Source: CALGFI01 sp963786805 | GTDB lineage: Bacteria > Actinomycetota > UBA4738 > HRBIN12 | Direction: 5' to 3' | NCBI GenBank assembly: GCA_963786805.1 | Contig: CAWBAK010000004.1 | Span: 496,001-560,000, forward strand | DNA length: 64,000 nucleotides | Part shown: piece by piece, positions 16,624-25,612 of the stretch | Numbering within the stretch: position 1 is the first letter of the stretch | Layout of the letters: every line of letters starts with the position of its first letter | Notes under the pieces: model-generated | What the model was told of the DNA's origin: nothing | Database searches by the model: none | The model's input: the letters and a program-made list of their open reading frames with translations, nothing else | Made by a program: the position numbers and the translations under genes

Positions 16624-17451
16624 TTACCGGGGCGAGCGGGTGAGCGCCTCGTAGATCGCGTTCGCGCTGCCGCCTCGGTCCCGAGCCACGGCCGAGGCCG
16701 CCTCGCGCTTGCGCATCCCGCCCTGGACGAGGCGCGTGGCCTCGGCGACCAGATCGTCGAGGCCGGGGACCTCCTCGTCCCGGCGACCCTCGACCACGAG
16801 GACGATCTCTCCCTTCGGGTCGGCGTCGCCGAGTCGGTCCGAGACCTCGGAGGCTCGCCCGCGCAGGACCTCTTCGTGGAGCTTCGTCAGCTCGCGCGCC
16901 ACGGCGACCCGGCGGTCGCCGAGCTCGGCCGCGACCTCGCGGAGCAGCGACCGCAGACGTCGCGGCGACTCGAAGAGGACCAATGTGCGTGGGTCATCGG
17001 CCAGGGAACGCAGCCGCTCGCGACGCTCTCCCGCTTTGCGCGGCAGGAACCCTTCGAACGTGAACCGGTCCACGGGAAGGCCGGAGACGACGAGCGCGGC
17101 GGTCACCGCCGAAGGGCCGGGAACGACTCGGACCTCGATACCTTCCTCGGTGCACGCGCGAACGATCAGGAAGCCGGGATCGGAGATCGACGGCATGCCG
17201 GCATCGCTCACGAGGGCGACGTCCTTCCCCTCGCGAAGTTCCGCGACGATCGCCCCGATGCGTTCGCGCTCGTTGCCCTCGAAGAGCGACACGAGCCGGC
17301 GCTTGATCCCCATCCGCGCGAGCAACCGACCGGTGCGCCGGGTGTCTTCCGCCGCAACGAGTTCGACGGAGGCGAGTGTCTCCCGCGCGCGCTCGGTCAT
17401 GTCTCCGAGATTGCCGATCGGCGTCCCGACGACGAACAGGGTTCCGCTCAC
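16624..17451 (-). CDS. rsmI: 16S rRNA (cytidine1402-2'-O)-methyltransferase
   Basis: SAM-dependent tetrapyrrole-methylase-fold enzyme that 2'-O-methylates C1402 in the ribosomal P site. Motifs: LFVVGTPIGNLGDMTERARE, AAEDTRRTGRLL, ALVSDAGMPSISDPG, VPGPSAVTAALVVSGLP and ELTKLHEEVLRG. It has 275 residues from the GTG start (SGTLFVVGTPIGNLG), preferred over an upstream start because family members begin here. It is divergent from the DUF3052 and O-mannosyltransferase genes, and adjacency of rsmI and pmt is common in actinobacteria. Confidence 0.95.
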   Translation of the reverse strand: MSGTLFVVGTPIGNLGDMTERARETLASVELVAAEDTRRTGRLLARMGIKRRLVSLFEGNERERIGAIVAELREGKDVALVSDAGMPSISDPGFLIVRACTEEGIEVRVVPGPSAVTAALVVSGLPVDRFTFEGFLPRKAGERRERLRSLADDPRTLVLFESPRRLRSLLREVAAELGDRRVAVARELTKLHEEVLRGRASEVSDRLGDADPKGEIVLVVEGRRDEEVPGLDDLVAEATRLVQGGMRKREAASAVARDRGGSANAIYEALTRSPR

Positions 17452-17521
17452 GTGCCGATGCTCCCACGGTTGCGCCGCCTTCCACACGGCGCGGCGTGTC
17501 CACCCGTCGTCGCCCCGCCGA

Positions 17522-17527
17522 TACAGT
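17522..17527 (+). promoter_or_regulatory. -10 element of the DUF3052 gene (leaderless)
   Basis: TACAGT six bases before the ATG at 17534. Confidence 0.45.
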
Positions 17528-17533
17528 GCTCGG

Positions 17534-17998
17534 ATGGCGGGCGGACACAAGGACTACTCGGGGACGCCGCTCCCGAAGAAGCTCGGCATCGTCGAGGGTT
17601 CGCGCGTGCTCGTCGCGGGAGCACCGACGTCCTTCTCGCTTCCGCCCCTCCCCTCCGGGGTCGAGCTCATCGAGCGAGCGCGGTCACCGCTCGACGTCGT
17701 GCTGCTGTTCGTCACCACGAGATCCGAGCTGTCGAAGCGGTTCTCGGCGCCGGCGCGGGCCCTTGCCCCGGCCGGCCGGCTGTGGGTGGCGTGGCCGAAG
17801 AAGGCCTCGGGGATCCCGACCGACCTGACCTTCGAGATGGTCCAGGGGTACGGCCTCGAGGCGGGACTGGTCGACAACAAGTCGGGCTCGATCGACGAGC
17901 GCTATCAGGGCCTTCAGTTCGTCTATCGGCTCAAGGACCGGCCCGGCCGCTCGACGTCCGGGCGCTCTGCCCGTTCACCCGGCCGTTCGGCCTCGTAG
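17534..17998 (+). CDS. DUF3052 family protein
   Basis: A 154-residue actinobacterial protein of unknown function. The family signature is clear: HKDYSGTPLPKKLGIVEGSRV near the start, a hydrophobic strand VVLLFVTTRSEL, then GRLWVAWPKKASG and LVDNKSGSIDERYQGLQFVYR. The last 25 residues are an Arg/Ser-rich tail. It precedes the O-mannosyltransferase by 27 bp in the same direction. The fold resembles a small nucleotide-binding alpha/beta domain, but no activity is established. Confidence 0.85.
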   Translation: MAGGHKDYSGTPLPKKLGIVEGSRVLVAGAPTSFSLPPLPSGVELIERARSPLDVVLLFVTTRSELSKRFSAPARALAPAGRLWVAWPKKASGIPTDLTFEMVQGYGLEAGLVDNKSGSIDERYQGLQFVYRLKDRPGRSTSGRSARSPGRSAS

Positions 17999-18012
17999 CC
18001 GGAACCCTGCCG

Positions 18013-18018
18013 TACCAT
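18013..18018 (+). promoter_or_regulatory. -10 element of the O-mannosyltransferase gene
   Basis: TACCAT seven bases before the ATG at 18026, consistent with a leaderless transcript of its own. Confidence 0.5.
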
Positions 18019-18025
18019 CGGCCGG

Positions 18026-19516
18026 ATGCTCCCGTTGCTCGCCAAGCTCAACCGGCCCATCGTGGCGATCTTGGCCGTCGGTGCGATCGCCGGCGTGCTG
18101 CGCTTCAACCATCTCGGCTATCCGGAGCGCCGGATCTTCGACGAGTACTACTACCCGAAGTCGGCGTGCATCTTCCTCGGCTACTCGAACGACCGCTGCG
18201 ACATCAACAGCTCGGCCGAGCGCCTCTGGCGCGATCAGCAGAACGACACGGGCGCCTGGGTGCACCCTCCCCTCGGCAAGTGGATGATCGCGCTCGGCGA
18301 GCTCGGCTTCGGCACCGAGTCGCTCGGCTGGCGTGTCTCGTCGGCGGTGACCGGCACGGCGACCGTGATGTTGCTCGCGTTCATCGTGCACCTCCTGTTC
18401 GCGAGCGCCATCTGGACGTTCGTCGGAGGGCTGCTGCTCGCGGTCGAGAACCTCAACTTCGTGCAGTCCCGAACGGCGATGCTCGACATCTTCGTCACGT
18501 TCTGGATCGTCCTCGGCTTCGCGTTCCTGCTCATGGACCGGCGCTGGATCGAGCGCCGAACGCCCGAGCCCGGCGGCCCGCCGGGCGATCCGGCCGCCCG
18601 GTCCATCGGTGATCCGGCACCCGGCCCGCCGTTGCGGCGCCGCCTCCCGGCGCCCCTGTGGCGACCGTGGCGTTTCGCGGCCGGGGTCGCGCTGGGGGCC
18701 GGGCTCGCCACGAAATGGTCGGCGTTCACCGCCGTCGCCGTGGCGATCGCCCTCTCGATCCTCTGGGAGGTCTCTCGGCGCCGGCGCGCAGGCGTTGCGC
18801 GTCCGGTGGGCAACGCCATCCCGGCCGAGGGGTTCGGCCTCGTTCTGGCCTTCCTGATCGTCCCCTCGATCGTCTACGTGGCCTCGTACGCCGGATGGTT
18901 CGCCCACTTCGGATTCGACCTCGGCCAGTGGATGACCCTGCAGGGGTCGATGTACGACTGGCACCGCAACCTCAGCTCGATCGACCTCGCGACGGGCGAG
19001 CCGATCCATCCGTACCTCGCTCAGGCGTGGAAGTGGATCCTGTTGTGGCGTCCCGTCGTCTACTACGCCGACTTCGGGGACGGCGTTCGACAGGTGATCT
19101 ACGCGAACGGGAATCCCGCGATCTTCTGGGGCAGCATCCTCGCGATCCCGTACGCGGCGTTCTCGTGGTGGAACAAGCGCGACTGGCGTGCCGGCTTCGT
19201 CGTCCTCACCGTTGCGGGGCTCTACCTGCCGTGGTTCCTCGTTGAACGACCGCAGTTCATCTTCTACGCGACGCCGATCACCCCGTTCTTCGTGCTCGCC
19301 TGCGTGTACGCCTTGAAGCAGCTCTCCGAGGTTCGCTTCGCGGCGCTCCACGCGGCGGGAAACCGGGCTCGCACGGTTCGGCCCTACCTGCCGCTCGTGG
19401 TGGCGTTCGTCGTCGTGGCGGTGGGGCTGTTCGTCTGGTTCTGGCCGACCCTGACCGGCGGCCCGCTGTCGGACGAGGGCTGGCTCGTGCGGGCGTGGTT
19501 CCCGACCTGGACGTGA
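18026..19516 (+). CDS. pmt: Protein O-mannosyltransferase (GT39)
   Basis: Integral membrane GT-C enzyme that moves mannose from polyprenyl-phosphomannose to Ser/Thr of exported proteins. The 496 residues have about ten to eleven hydrophobic segments. The first external loop holds the catalytic Asp-Glu pair in RIFDEYYYPK, followed by VHPPLGKWMIALGE, ENLNFVQSRTAMLDIF and a MYDWHRNLSS segment. A Pro/Arg-rich cytoplasmic loop lies near residues 180-210. Likely modifies secreted proteins such as those encoded elsewhere in this window (inference). Confidence 0.93.
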   Translation: MLPLLAKLNRPIVAILAVGAIAGVLRFNHLGYPERRIFDEYYYPKSACIFLGYSNDRCDINSSAERLWRDQQNDTGAWVHPPLGKWMIALGELGFGTESLGWRVSSAVTGTATVMLLAFIVHLLFASAIWTFVGGLLLAVENLNFVQSRTAMLDIFVTFWIVLGFAFLLMDRRWIERRTPEPGGPPGDPAARSIGDPAPGPPLRRRLPAPLWRPWRFAAGVALGAGLATKWSAFTAVAVAIALSILWEVSRRRRAGVARPVGNAIPAEGFGLVLAFLIVPSIVYVASYAGWFAHFGFDLGQWMTLQGSMYDWHRNLSSIDLATGEPIHPYLAQAWKWILLWRPVVYYADFGDGVRQVIYANGNPAIFWGSILAIPYAAFSWWNKRDWRAGFVVLTVAGLYLPWFLVERPQFIFYATPITPFFVLACVYALKQLSEVRFAALHAAGNRARTVRPYLPLVVAFVVVAVGLFVWFWPTLTGGPLSDEGWLVRAWFPTWT

Positions 19517-19566
19517 CCCGTTCCGGGCGTCTCGTCGCCGAGCCGAACGTGAGCGTTCCCCGCCGG

Positions 19567-19572
19567 TAGGAT
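19567..19572 (+). promoter_or_regulatory. -10 element of the CocE-type hydrolase gene
   Basis: TAGGAT nine bases before the ATG at 19582. Confidence 0.45.
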
Positions 19573-19581
19573 TCGCGGCCG

Positions 19582-21567
19582 ATGGCCCGCACGCAGAACG
19601 AGTGGATCGCGATGGCGGATGGGGTGCGTCTGGCCGCCACGCTGTACCTCCCCGACGGCGAAGGTCCGTGGCCGGCGCTGCTCGAGGCCCTCCCCTACCG
19701 CAAGGACGACCTGACGGCCTCCTACCGGGAGGAGTACCACCGCTTCGCCGACGAGTTCGGCTACCTCGTGTGCCGCCTCGACGTCCGCGGCACGGGGTCC
19801 TCGGACGGCGTGCCCGTCGACGAGTACACGCGACAGGAGCACGGAGACATCAGCGAGGTCATCGCGTGGCTCGCATCGCAGGGATGGTCGAACGGCAACG
19901 TCGGGATGTACGGCACTTCGTGGTCCGGCTTCAACACCCTGCAGGTGGCGATGCTTCGTCCACCGGCGCTCAAGGCGATCTGTTCCATCTTCGCTTCCGA
20001 CGATCGCTACGGCGACGACGTCCACTACTTCGGCGGCGCGCTGAAACAGCTCGACCTCGTCGACTACCCGACCTACATGGACGCGGGCAACGTGCTTCCC
20101 CCCGTGCCGAGGGTTCACGGAGCGGATTGGCGCGAGGCGTGGGAGCGGCGCGTCATGAGCTACGAGCCCTGGACCCTCACGTGGCTCGAGCACCAGACCT
20201 ACGACGACTATTGGAAGCACGGCTCCCTTCGAGAGGACTACGCGTCGATCCACGCGGCGACGATGCTCGTCACCGGCTGGGCCGACGGATATACGAACAT
20301 CGCGCTGCGCGGGTTCGCGGGACTGCAGTGCCCCAAACGCCTGCTCGCCGGACCCTGGGCGCACGCGTCGACCGAGACCTCGCGCCCGGGCCCGAACGTC
20401 GACCTCGTCCCGGAGATGGCGCGGTGGTGGGACCGGTGGCTGAAGGGCTCCGACAACGGGGTAGACCGGGAGCCCCCGATCGTCCTGTTCGTCCGCCGCC
20501 CGACGCCCCCGGCAGCCGACCTCGAGGCGTACCGCGGAGAGTGGCGCTTCGAACCCGGATGGCCGCTCGAGCGCAGCGTCGACGTCTCGCTCGAGCTGTC
20601 GAAGGCGGGGGCGATGGGACGGCACGAGAACGACGGACCGGACGAGCTGGACGTCCGCGGCGACGTCGGCTGGACCGCGTGGATCAGCTGCGCCGGCGGG
20701 CTTCCGTGGGGCCAGTCGATCGACCAACGTCCCGACGAGACGTTCAGCCTCGTCTACGACTGGGACCCGCTCGAGGACGACCTCGAGATCCTGGGCCATC
20801 CCCGGCTGACGGTTCCCGTGTCGAGCTCGGCGCCGGTCGCGTACCTGTCGGCCAAGCTCTGCGACGTCCATCCCGACGGCACGTCGCAGCTCGTGACGCG
20901 AGGGCTGCTGAACCTCACCCACCGCGATTCCCGGGAGCACCCCGCGCCGCTCGTTCCGGGCGAGACGTACGAGATCGCGCTCGAGCTCGAGGTCACCTCG
21001 TGGATCTTCGAACCGGGTCACCGGGTCCGGCTCGATCTCGCCGGTTCGGACTGGCCGAACGCGTGGGCGCCGCCGACGCCGTCCATGCTCTCGATCGACC
21101 GCGCCGGCGCGACGCTGGTCCTGCCGGCCCTGCGCGGTCCCTCGCCGGCCGGAGGCCGTCCGGTGCTGCCGCCTCCTCGGAAACCGCAGGCGGATCGCGA
21201 GTCGGCCCGAGGGGACGAGCTCGCCGAGCTCGTCTGGCTCATCGAGCACGACGTCCTCGGGCGCGAGACCCGCGCGATCGCTCGCTACGGCGGCCCCAGC
21301 GAGGGCAACGAGGTCGCGCCCCCGTTCGAACAGTGGTACGGAGGGACCGTCGGCGTCTCGACGGAGGATCCGGGCCGGGCGTTCGTCGACGCGGGCGCGA
21401 CGTACGTCATGCGCTATCCGGAGGCGACCGTGCGGACCGAGTCGCGGACGCGGATCGACAGCGACGCCGACGCGTACCACGTGCGGATCGAGGTCGACGT
21501 GAGCGAAGGCGACGAGCCGCGATGGTCTCGGCGTTGGGAACGCCGTATCCCGCGGAACCTGCAGTAA
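19582..21567 (+). CDS. CocE/NonD family alpha/beta-hydrolase (X-Pro dipeptidyl-peptidase type)
   Basis: A 661-residue serine hydrolase. An alpha/beta-hydrolase core carries the nucleophile in GTSWSG (about residue 114), a probable Asp in VTGWADGYTNIA and the His in GPWAHAST. The C-terminal half is the jelly-roll domain of the PepX_C/CocE group (VSSSAPVAYLSAKLCDV, ALELEVTSWIFEPGHRVRLDLAGSD). The last 150 residues go beyond the usual CocE end. Family members cleave acyl esters, amides or X-Pro peptides; the substrate here is unknown. No signal peptide. Confidence 0.88.
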   Translation: MARTQNEWIAMADGVRLAATLYLPDGEGPWPALLEALPYRKDDLTASYREEYHRFADEFGYLVCRLDVRGTGSSDGVPVDEYTRQEHGDISEVIAWLASQGWSNGNVGMYGTSWSGFNTLQVAMLRPPALKAICSIFASDDRYGDDVHYFGGALKQLDLVDYPTYMDAGNVLPPVPRVHGADWREAWERRVMSYEPWTLTWLEHQTYDDYWKHGSLREDYASIHAATMLVTGWADGYTNIALRGFAGLQCPKRLLAGPWAHASTETSRPGPNVDLVPEMARWWDRWLKGSDNGVDREPPIVLFVRRPTPPAADLEAYRGEWRFEPGWPLERSVDVSLELSKAGAMGRHENDGPDELDVRGDVGWTAWISCAGGLPWGQSIDQRPDETFSLVYDWDPLEDDLEILGHPRLTVPVSSSAPVAYLSAKLCDVHPDGTSQLVTRGLLNLTHRDSREHPAPLVPGETYEIALELEVTSWIFEPGHRVRLDLAGSDWPNAWAPPTPSMLSIDRAGATLVLPALRGPSPAGGRPVLPPPRKPQADRESARGDELAELVWLIEHDVLGRETRAIARYGGPSEGNEVAPPFEQWYGGTVGVSTEDPGRAFVDAGATYVMRYPEATVRTESRTRIDSDADAYHVRIEVDVSEGDEPRWSRRWERRIPRNLQ

Positions 21568-21571
21568 GGCG

Positions 21572-22213
21572 CTACGCCTTCGGCTCTCGCACCGACATCC
21601 GCAGGGCGAGCGAGCACCGAACGCCGCGCTTCGGACCGTACACGGCGTGGTACGGGCGACCGTCCCGCGCACCGGCGAGTCCCGGTCCGCGCATGAAGGT
21701 CACGCCACCGGCCCGCGCATCCCACGCCTCGATCGGCTCGCCCTCGCGCGCGGCGCGAACCTCGAACCTCGCGGCGCCCACGAGCGTGAACACGGCGACC
21801 AGCCGCCGGTACCACCTGCCGTCCATGTGAGCCGTGACACCCACCGAGCCCGGCCGGTAGACGCCGACGCCGGCTTCGTTCGGACGCCACGTGGCGAGAC
21901 CGTGGACGGCCGCGCCCTCCGAACGGATGCGCTCGGTCAGCGCTCGGGAGAGCTCGGCGACGAACGGGAACCCCTCGAACGGCGACTCGACGTCGAAGCC
22001 ATCGATCTCCATCCGGACGCCGGCCGCACCGAACGTGCCGGCCATCCGTCGCATCGGTCCCGACTCGATCTCGCGCCAGAGCACCTCGCAGAAGCGCTCG
22101 GTCAGGACGCCGTCGAGATGGGCGAAGCCCTCGCTCGCCGTGCGTTGCAAGGCGTCGGAGAGTTCGACCCGGCGATCGAAGGGGCCGCCCAACCCGGGCG
22201 CCTGGCGGCTCAC
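21572..22213 (-). CDS. Putative 2-oxoglutarate/Fe(II)-dependent oxygenase
   Basis: A 213-residue protein with a probable double-stranded beta-helix. The iron triad is visible as His and Asp in TAHMDGRWYRRLV and a distal His in GRPYHAVYGP, followed by Arg in RCSLALRMS that could bind the 2-oxoglutarate carboxylate. GTFGAAGVRMEIDGFDVE and GVGVYRPGSVGV frame the core. The substrate is unknown. The GTG start overlaps the TGA of the upstream protease gene (GTGA), so the two are translationally coupled. It converges with the CocE-type hydrolase. Confidence 0.7.
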   Translation of the reverse strand: MSRQAPGLGGPFDRRVELSDALQRTASEGFAHLDGVLTERFCEVLWREIESGPMRRMAGTFGAAGVRMEIDGFDVESPFEGFPFVAELSRALTERIRSEGAAVHGLATWRPNEAGVGVYRPGSVGVTAHMDGRWYRRLVAVFTLVGAARFEVRAAREGEPIEAWDARAGGVTFMRGPGLAGARDGRPYHAVYGPKRGVRCSLALRMSVREPKA

Positions 22214-22959
22214 GAGACCCCGGGGAGGTGCTCGCGGAACGCGATGTAGCCGATGCCCGCCGCGACGTCGAGCAGGAGATGCGCGATCACGATCGGCCAG
22301 GCGCGGCGCGTCCGCAGGAACACGAGCCCGAACAGAACGCCCATCGCGAGGTTGCCGAGGAACCCTCCCCATCCCTGATACAGGTGATAGGTCCCCCGCA
22401 GGAGCGCGCTCGCGCCGACCGCCGCGAGCTGGGTCATCCCGAGCTGCCGGAGTCGCGTGACGAGGTACGCGACGACCACGACCTCCTCGAGCAGCGCGGC
22501 CTGGATCGCGTTCACGAACAGGACCGGCACGGTCCACCAGTGGCCGAGCGGCGGCACCGGCACGACGAACCGGTTCACGCCGAGCGCGACGGCGCCGAGA
22601 TAGACCCCGATCCCGCCGAGGCCGACGACGACGAACAGGAGGAAGCCCCGAAGCAGATCCTCGCGCGGCCGGTCCCACGCGAGCCCGATCGACGAGAGCC
22701 CTTCGCCGTTGCGGCGCACCAGGTACACGACGAGCCACACGGGGGCGAGCGCGAACAGCGGCCCGAGGAGCTGGCGAGCGAGCTGCGCGCTCTGCGACAC
22801 CGACGCCACCCGTACGCCGCGGATGGGCAGCTCGAAGAGGCTGAGGATCGCGAACGCCGCGCTCGCGAGCAACGAGAGCGACAGGACGACCAGGGTCTCC
22901 TCGGCGAGCGTCCGGCGCGGCAGTGGCGGGCTCGGCGTTCCTCGCTCGACACTCCTCAT
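22210..22959 (-). CDS. CPBP family intramembrane metalloprotease (Abi/CAAX-type)
   Basis: A 249-residue membrane protein with about eight hydrophobic segments. The CPBP catalytic motifs appear in order: EEVVVVAYLVTRL (Glu-Glu), RGTYHLYQG (Arg and His) and AHLLLDVAAG (His). Family members are Rce1-like prenyl-endopeptidases, bacteriocin self-immunity proteins or membrane proteases; nothing in the sequence decides among these. TACGCT lies six bases before the ATG, suggesting a leaderless transcript covering this gene and the coupled oxygenase. Confidence 0.88.
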   Translation of the reverse strand: MRSVERGTPSPPLPRRTLAEETLVVLSLSLLASAAFAILSLFELPIRGVRVASVSQSAQLARQLLGPLFALAPVWLVVYLVRRNGEGLSSIGLAWDRPREDLLRGFLLFVVVGLGGIGVYLGAVALGVNRFVVPVPPLGHWWTVPVLFVNAIQAALLEEVVVVAYLVTRLRQLGMTQLAAVGASALLRGTYHLYQGWGGFLGNLAMGVLFGLVFLRTRRAWPIVIAHLLLDVAAGIGYIAFREHLPGVS

Positions 22960-22998
22960 GGAAGGAGCGTACGGCGAGTGCGTACGATGCGCGCCGAC

Positions 22999-24222
22999 AT
23001 GGCCGACTCCCGGACTCGGACCAAGGATGTCGCCGACGTGGTCGTGGTCGGCGGGGGCACGATCGGTGGCTGGGCGGCGTGGTTCGCGAGACGGAACGGC
23101 GCGAAACGCGTCGTCGTCCTCGAGCGCGATCTCCTCGGTCAGGGGGCGAGCAGCCGGGCTGCCGGGGTGGTCCGGGCGCAGGGCGGCACGCCGGAGACCG
23201 TCGCTCTCGGGCGGTGGTCGATCGACTTCTACCGCCGCCAGCACGAGCTCCTCGGCACGGACTCGGGATTCCGCGAGCTCGGCTACCTGCTCCTGGCGAT
23301 CACGAGCAAGGACGAGCGCGAAGGGCGGGAACGCGTGGCGATGCAGCAGGGCTTGGGCCTGGATGCACGCTGGGTGAGCCCCGACGAGGCGGCAACGCTC
23401 AACCCGACCCTCGTGAACGAGGGGTACCGCGGCGCGTCCTACGTCGCGACGGACGGATGCATCGACCCGCCCCGGAACGTCCGCGCGTACTCGCTCGCGA
23501 TGCAGCGGGCGCGGGTGGACGTTCGCGAGCGCACCGCGTTCACCGGCCTGCGGCGCTCGCGCGGCCGCGTGGTCGGCGTCGAGACGGCAAACGGGTCGAT
23601 CGCCACCGAACGGGTGATCCTCACGGGCGGCCCGACGCTCCGCGCCGTGGGGAGGATCGCCGGCGCCCGGATCCCCGCGGGCGCCGTCCGGCATCAGGTC
23701 GTCATCGGCGAGCCGCACGACGCGTTCGACGTTGAGCGGCTGCCGATGGTGTTCGACGTCGGCGCGGGACTGTACTGGCGCATCGAGGAGGGCGGGCTCC
23801 TCTGGGGGATGAGCAACCCGGCCGAGAAGCCGGGTCCCGCTTTGACGATCGACTGGCCATACCTTCGGAAGATGCAGCGGCGGCTCGATCGCTTCGTGCC
23901 GGCGACACGAGGCCTCGGGATCAGGAAAGCCTGGGCGGCGACGATCGACTACACGCCGGATCACTTCCCGATCCTGGGTCCCGCCCTCACGGCCGAGAGA
24001 GAGGTCTTGAAGGGCACCGTGGTCGCCGCGGCGGGTGGCCACGGGATGATGTGGGGGCCGGCCATCGCGAAGGCGGCCGCGGACCTTTCGGTCAAGGGCA
24101 GGACCAACGTGGTGGACGTGGGCGGTCTCGGGCTCGACCGTTTCGACGACCAGGGCCGCTCGAAGTCCTACGACCCGATCGCGCTCCCGTTCCCCGTCGA
24201 CCTCACGGACGAGGAAGGATGA
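22999..24222 (+). CDS. DAO-type FAD-dependent oxidoreductase
   Basis: A 407-residue flavoprotein of the D-amino-acid/glycine oxidase superfamily. The N-terminal FAD site is VADVVVVGGGTIGGWAAWFARR; SRAAGVVRAQGG follows; the C-terminal motif is AAAGGHGMMWGPAIAKAAADL preceded by ATIDYTPDHFPILGP. It probably oxidises a secondary or primary amine; the substrate is unknown. I chose ATG 22999 because TACGAT (22983-22988) overlaps the alternative ATG at 22987 and lies ten bases before this one. Divergent from the protease/oxygenase pair. Confidence 0.88.
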   Translation: MADSRTRTKDVADVVVVGGGTIGGWAAWFARRNGAKRVVVLERDLLGQGASSRAAGVVRAQGGTPETVALGRWSIDFYRRQHELLGTDSGFRELGYLLLAITSKDEREGRERVAMQQGLGLDARWVSPDEAATLNPTLVNEGYRGASYVATDGCIDPPRNVRAYSLAMQRARVDVRERTAFTGLRRSRGRVVGVETANGSIATERVILTGGPTLRAVGRIAGARIPAGAVRHQVVIGEPHDAFDVERLPMVFDVGAGLYWRIEEGGLLWGMSNPAEKPGPALTIDWPYLRKMQRRLDRFVPATRGLGIRKAWAATIDYTPDHFPILGPALTAEREVLKGTVVAAAGGHGMMWGPAIAKAAADLSVKGRTNVVDVGGLGLDRFDDQGRSKSYDPIALPFPVDLTDEEG

Positions 24223-24226
24223 GCGG

Positions 24227-24931
24227 TCATCCGAGCGACACGTCGACGAGGATCAGCTCGCTCGCCGCGCTCGCGGTGATCCGGACCTGCGGCTCCTCGG
24301 TGATCTGCGCCGCGTCGCCCGTCGTCATCCGCTCGCCGTTCACCTCGACGTCGCCTTCGATCACGTAGAGATAGGCCCCGCGGCCGTCCTCGAGCGAGTG
24401 CTCGACGGTGACGCCTGGGTTCAGGCGCGAGACGAACACGTGGGCGTCCTGATGCACGAGGACGGCATCTCCGCCGTCTCCGCTGATGACTTTCAGTAGG
24501 CGGTCGGTCCGATCCTGCGCGGTCAAGACCTTCTGCTCGACGCCCGGGGTGAGCTCGCGTTCCTTGGGCATGATCCAGATCTGGATGAACCGCATCGGCT
24601 CGGTCTGGGACGCGTTCTGCTCCGAGTGCCAAGCCCCGCTCCCGAGGGTCATCCGTTGCACCGATCCCGCCGGCAGCGGTCCGGGCGCACCACCGACGTC
24701 GTCCTGGTGCCCGAAGCTCCCCTCGACGACGTACGTGAGCCCCTCGATGTCGCGATGGGGATGCAGGGGCCAGATCGCGCCCGGGATCAGCCGGTCGTCG
24801 TTGAACACGCGCATCGTGCCGAACTGCATGTACTCGGGGTCGTGGTACGTGTCGAACGAGTAGTGCCAGCGGGCGCGGAACCAATCGCCGTCCACGTCGG
24901 AGATCTCGTCGTCACGCCGGATCTTGATCAC
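24227..24931 (-). CDS. Pirin family bicupin
   Basis: A 234-residue bicupin of the pirin family. The N-terminal cupin holds the metal ligands in HPHRDIEGLTYVVEG and SGAWHSEQN; the second cupin is degenerate (VSRLNPGVTVEHSLEDGRGAYLYVIEGDVEVNG). Homologues act as quercetin 2,3-dioxygenases or redox-sensing regulators; which applies here is unknown. Start GTG (MIKIRRDDE). It converges with the upstream FAD oxidoreductase, the stops being a few bases apart. Confidence 0.87.
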   Translation of the reverse strand: MIKIRRDDEISDVDGDWFRARWHYSFDTYHDPEYMQFGTMRVFNDDRLIPGAIWPLHPHRDIEGLTYVVEGSFGHQDDVGGAPGPLPAGSVQRMTLGSGAWHSEQNASQTEPMRFIQIWIMPKERELTPGVEQKVLTAQDRTDRLLKVISGDGGDAVLVHQDAHVFVSRLNPGVTVEHSLEDGRGAYLYVIEGDVEVNGERMTTGDAAQITEEPQVRITASAASELILVDVSLG

Positions 24932-25015
24932 GGATGCATCTCGGCGACGGTCTCGACGGTTCGGGTTCGGGTGCGCGCCACGGCGAAAGCGTACTCGGGG
25001 ATGATGCGAACCGGC

Positions 25016-25534
25016 CTACGCCCAGCCGCCGGTGCACTGTGCCGGGCTCTGGGCATCCGAGCGACCGAACGCCACGATCGCGCCCTGAGCCGCCGCGCAC
25101 AGGTACCCGCGCTCGGTTCCGGTCACGAAGACGACCGTTTCGGGCGAGAGCCCGCGGAGGCTCACGACACCGGGGGCCGCCGGTCCGATCGTGAACGTCA
25201 CGCTGGGGTCGTACTGCGCCGCGACCTGCGGCCCGAACCCGGCGAAGCTGCCGTTCTCGGCGTAGAACACCTGTGCCACCCGGATCGCGTTGTTGAGCGA
25301 TGCCTGCGCCTGCGCGTCGTTCGCCCTTCCGATGGGGTCTCGCGGTGCGCCGCCCGAGCCCGGCCCGGTTGCGCCGTCCGTCAGGTCCGAGCCTCCGGTG
25401 AGGTCGCTCGCGTACTTCGTCGCCTCACGGCCGAAGAACACCGTCGGGACGGTCCAGATGAGACCGGCAACGAGTGCGGCCCCGACGATCAGGCGGAGCG
25501 ACACCTCTCCGCGCTCGCGATGCCCGTCCTGCAC
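25016..25534 (-). CDS. Pilin-like membrane-anchored protein
   Basis: A 172-residue protein with one N-terminal membrane helix (about 14-33, LIVGAALVAGLIWTVPTVFF), a Gly/Asp-rich linker (about 45-70) and a C-terminal domain starting AQASLNNAIRVAQVFYAENGSFAGFG, the helix-then-strand pattern of type IV pilin-like C-termini. No prepilin peptidase site is present, so it is not a classical pilin. Two Cys (YLCAAAQG, AQCTGGW) could form a disulfide. GTG start with GGAGG upstream. It shares this layout with the gene at 49367-49837; function unknown. Confidence 0.6.
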   Translation of the reverse strand: MQDGHRERGEVSLRLIVGAALVAGLIWTVPTVFFGREATKYASDLTGGSDLTDGATGPGSGGAPRDPIGRANDAQAQASLNNAIRVAQVFYAENGSFAGFGPQVAAQYDPSVTFTIGPAAPGVVSLRGLSPETVVFVTGTERGYLCAAAQGAIVAFGRSDAQSPAQCTGGWA

Positions 25535-25612
25535 GACGCCCGACCTCCAGGGACCCCTCGGCGGGCCCTGTCGGTGGATATATCGGATGCCGCGCGTGCG
25601 AGCTGAAGACGA

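Noticed and set aside
25016..25534. Type IV pilin
   Set aside because: There is no prepilin peptidase cleavage motif before the hydrophobic helix and no pilus assembly gene nearby; called pilin-like only.
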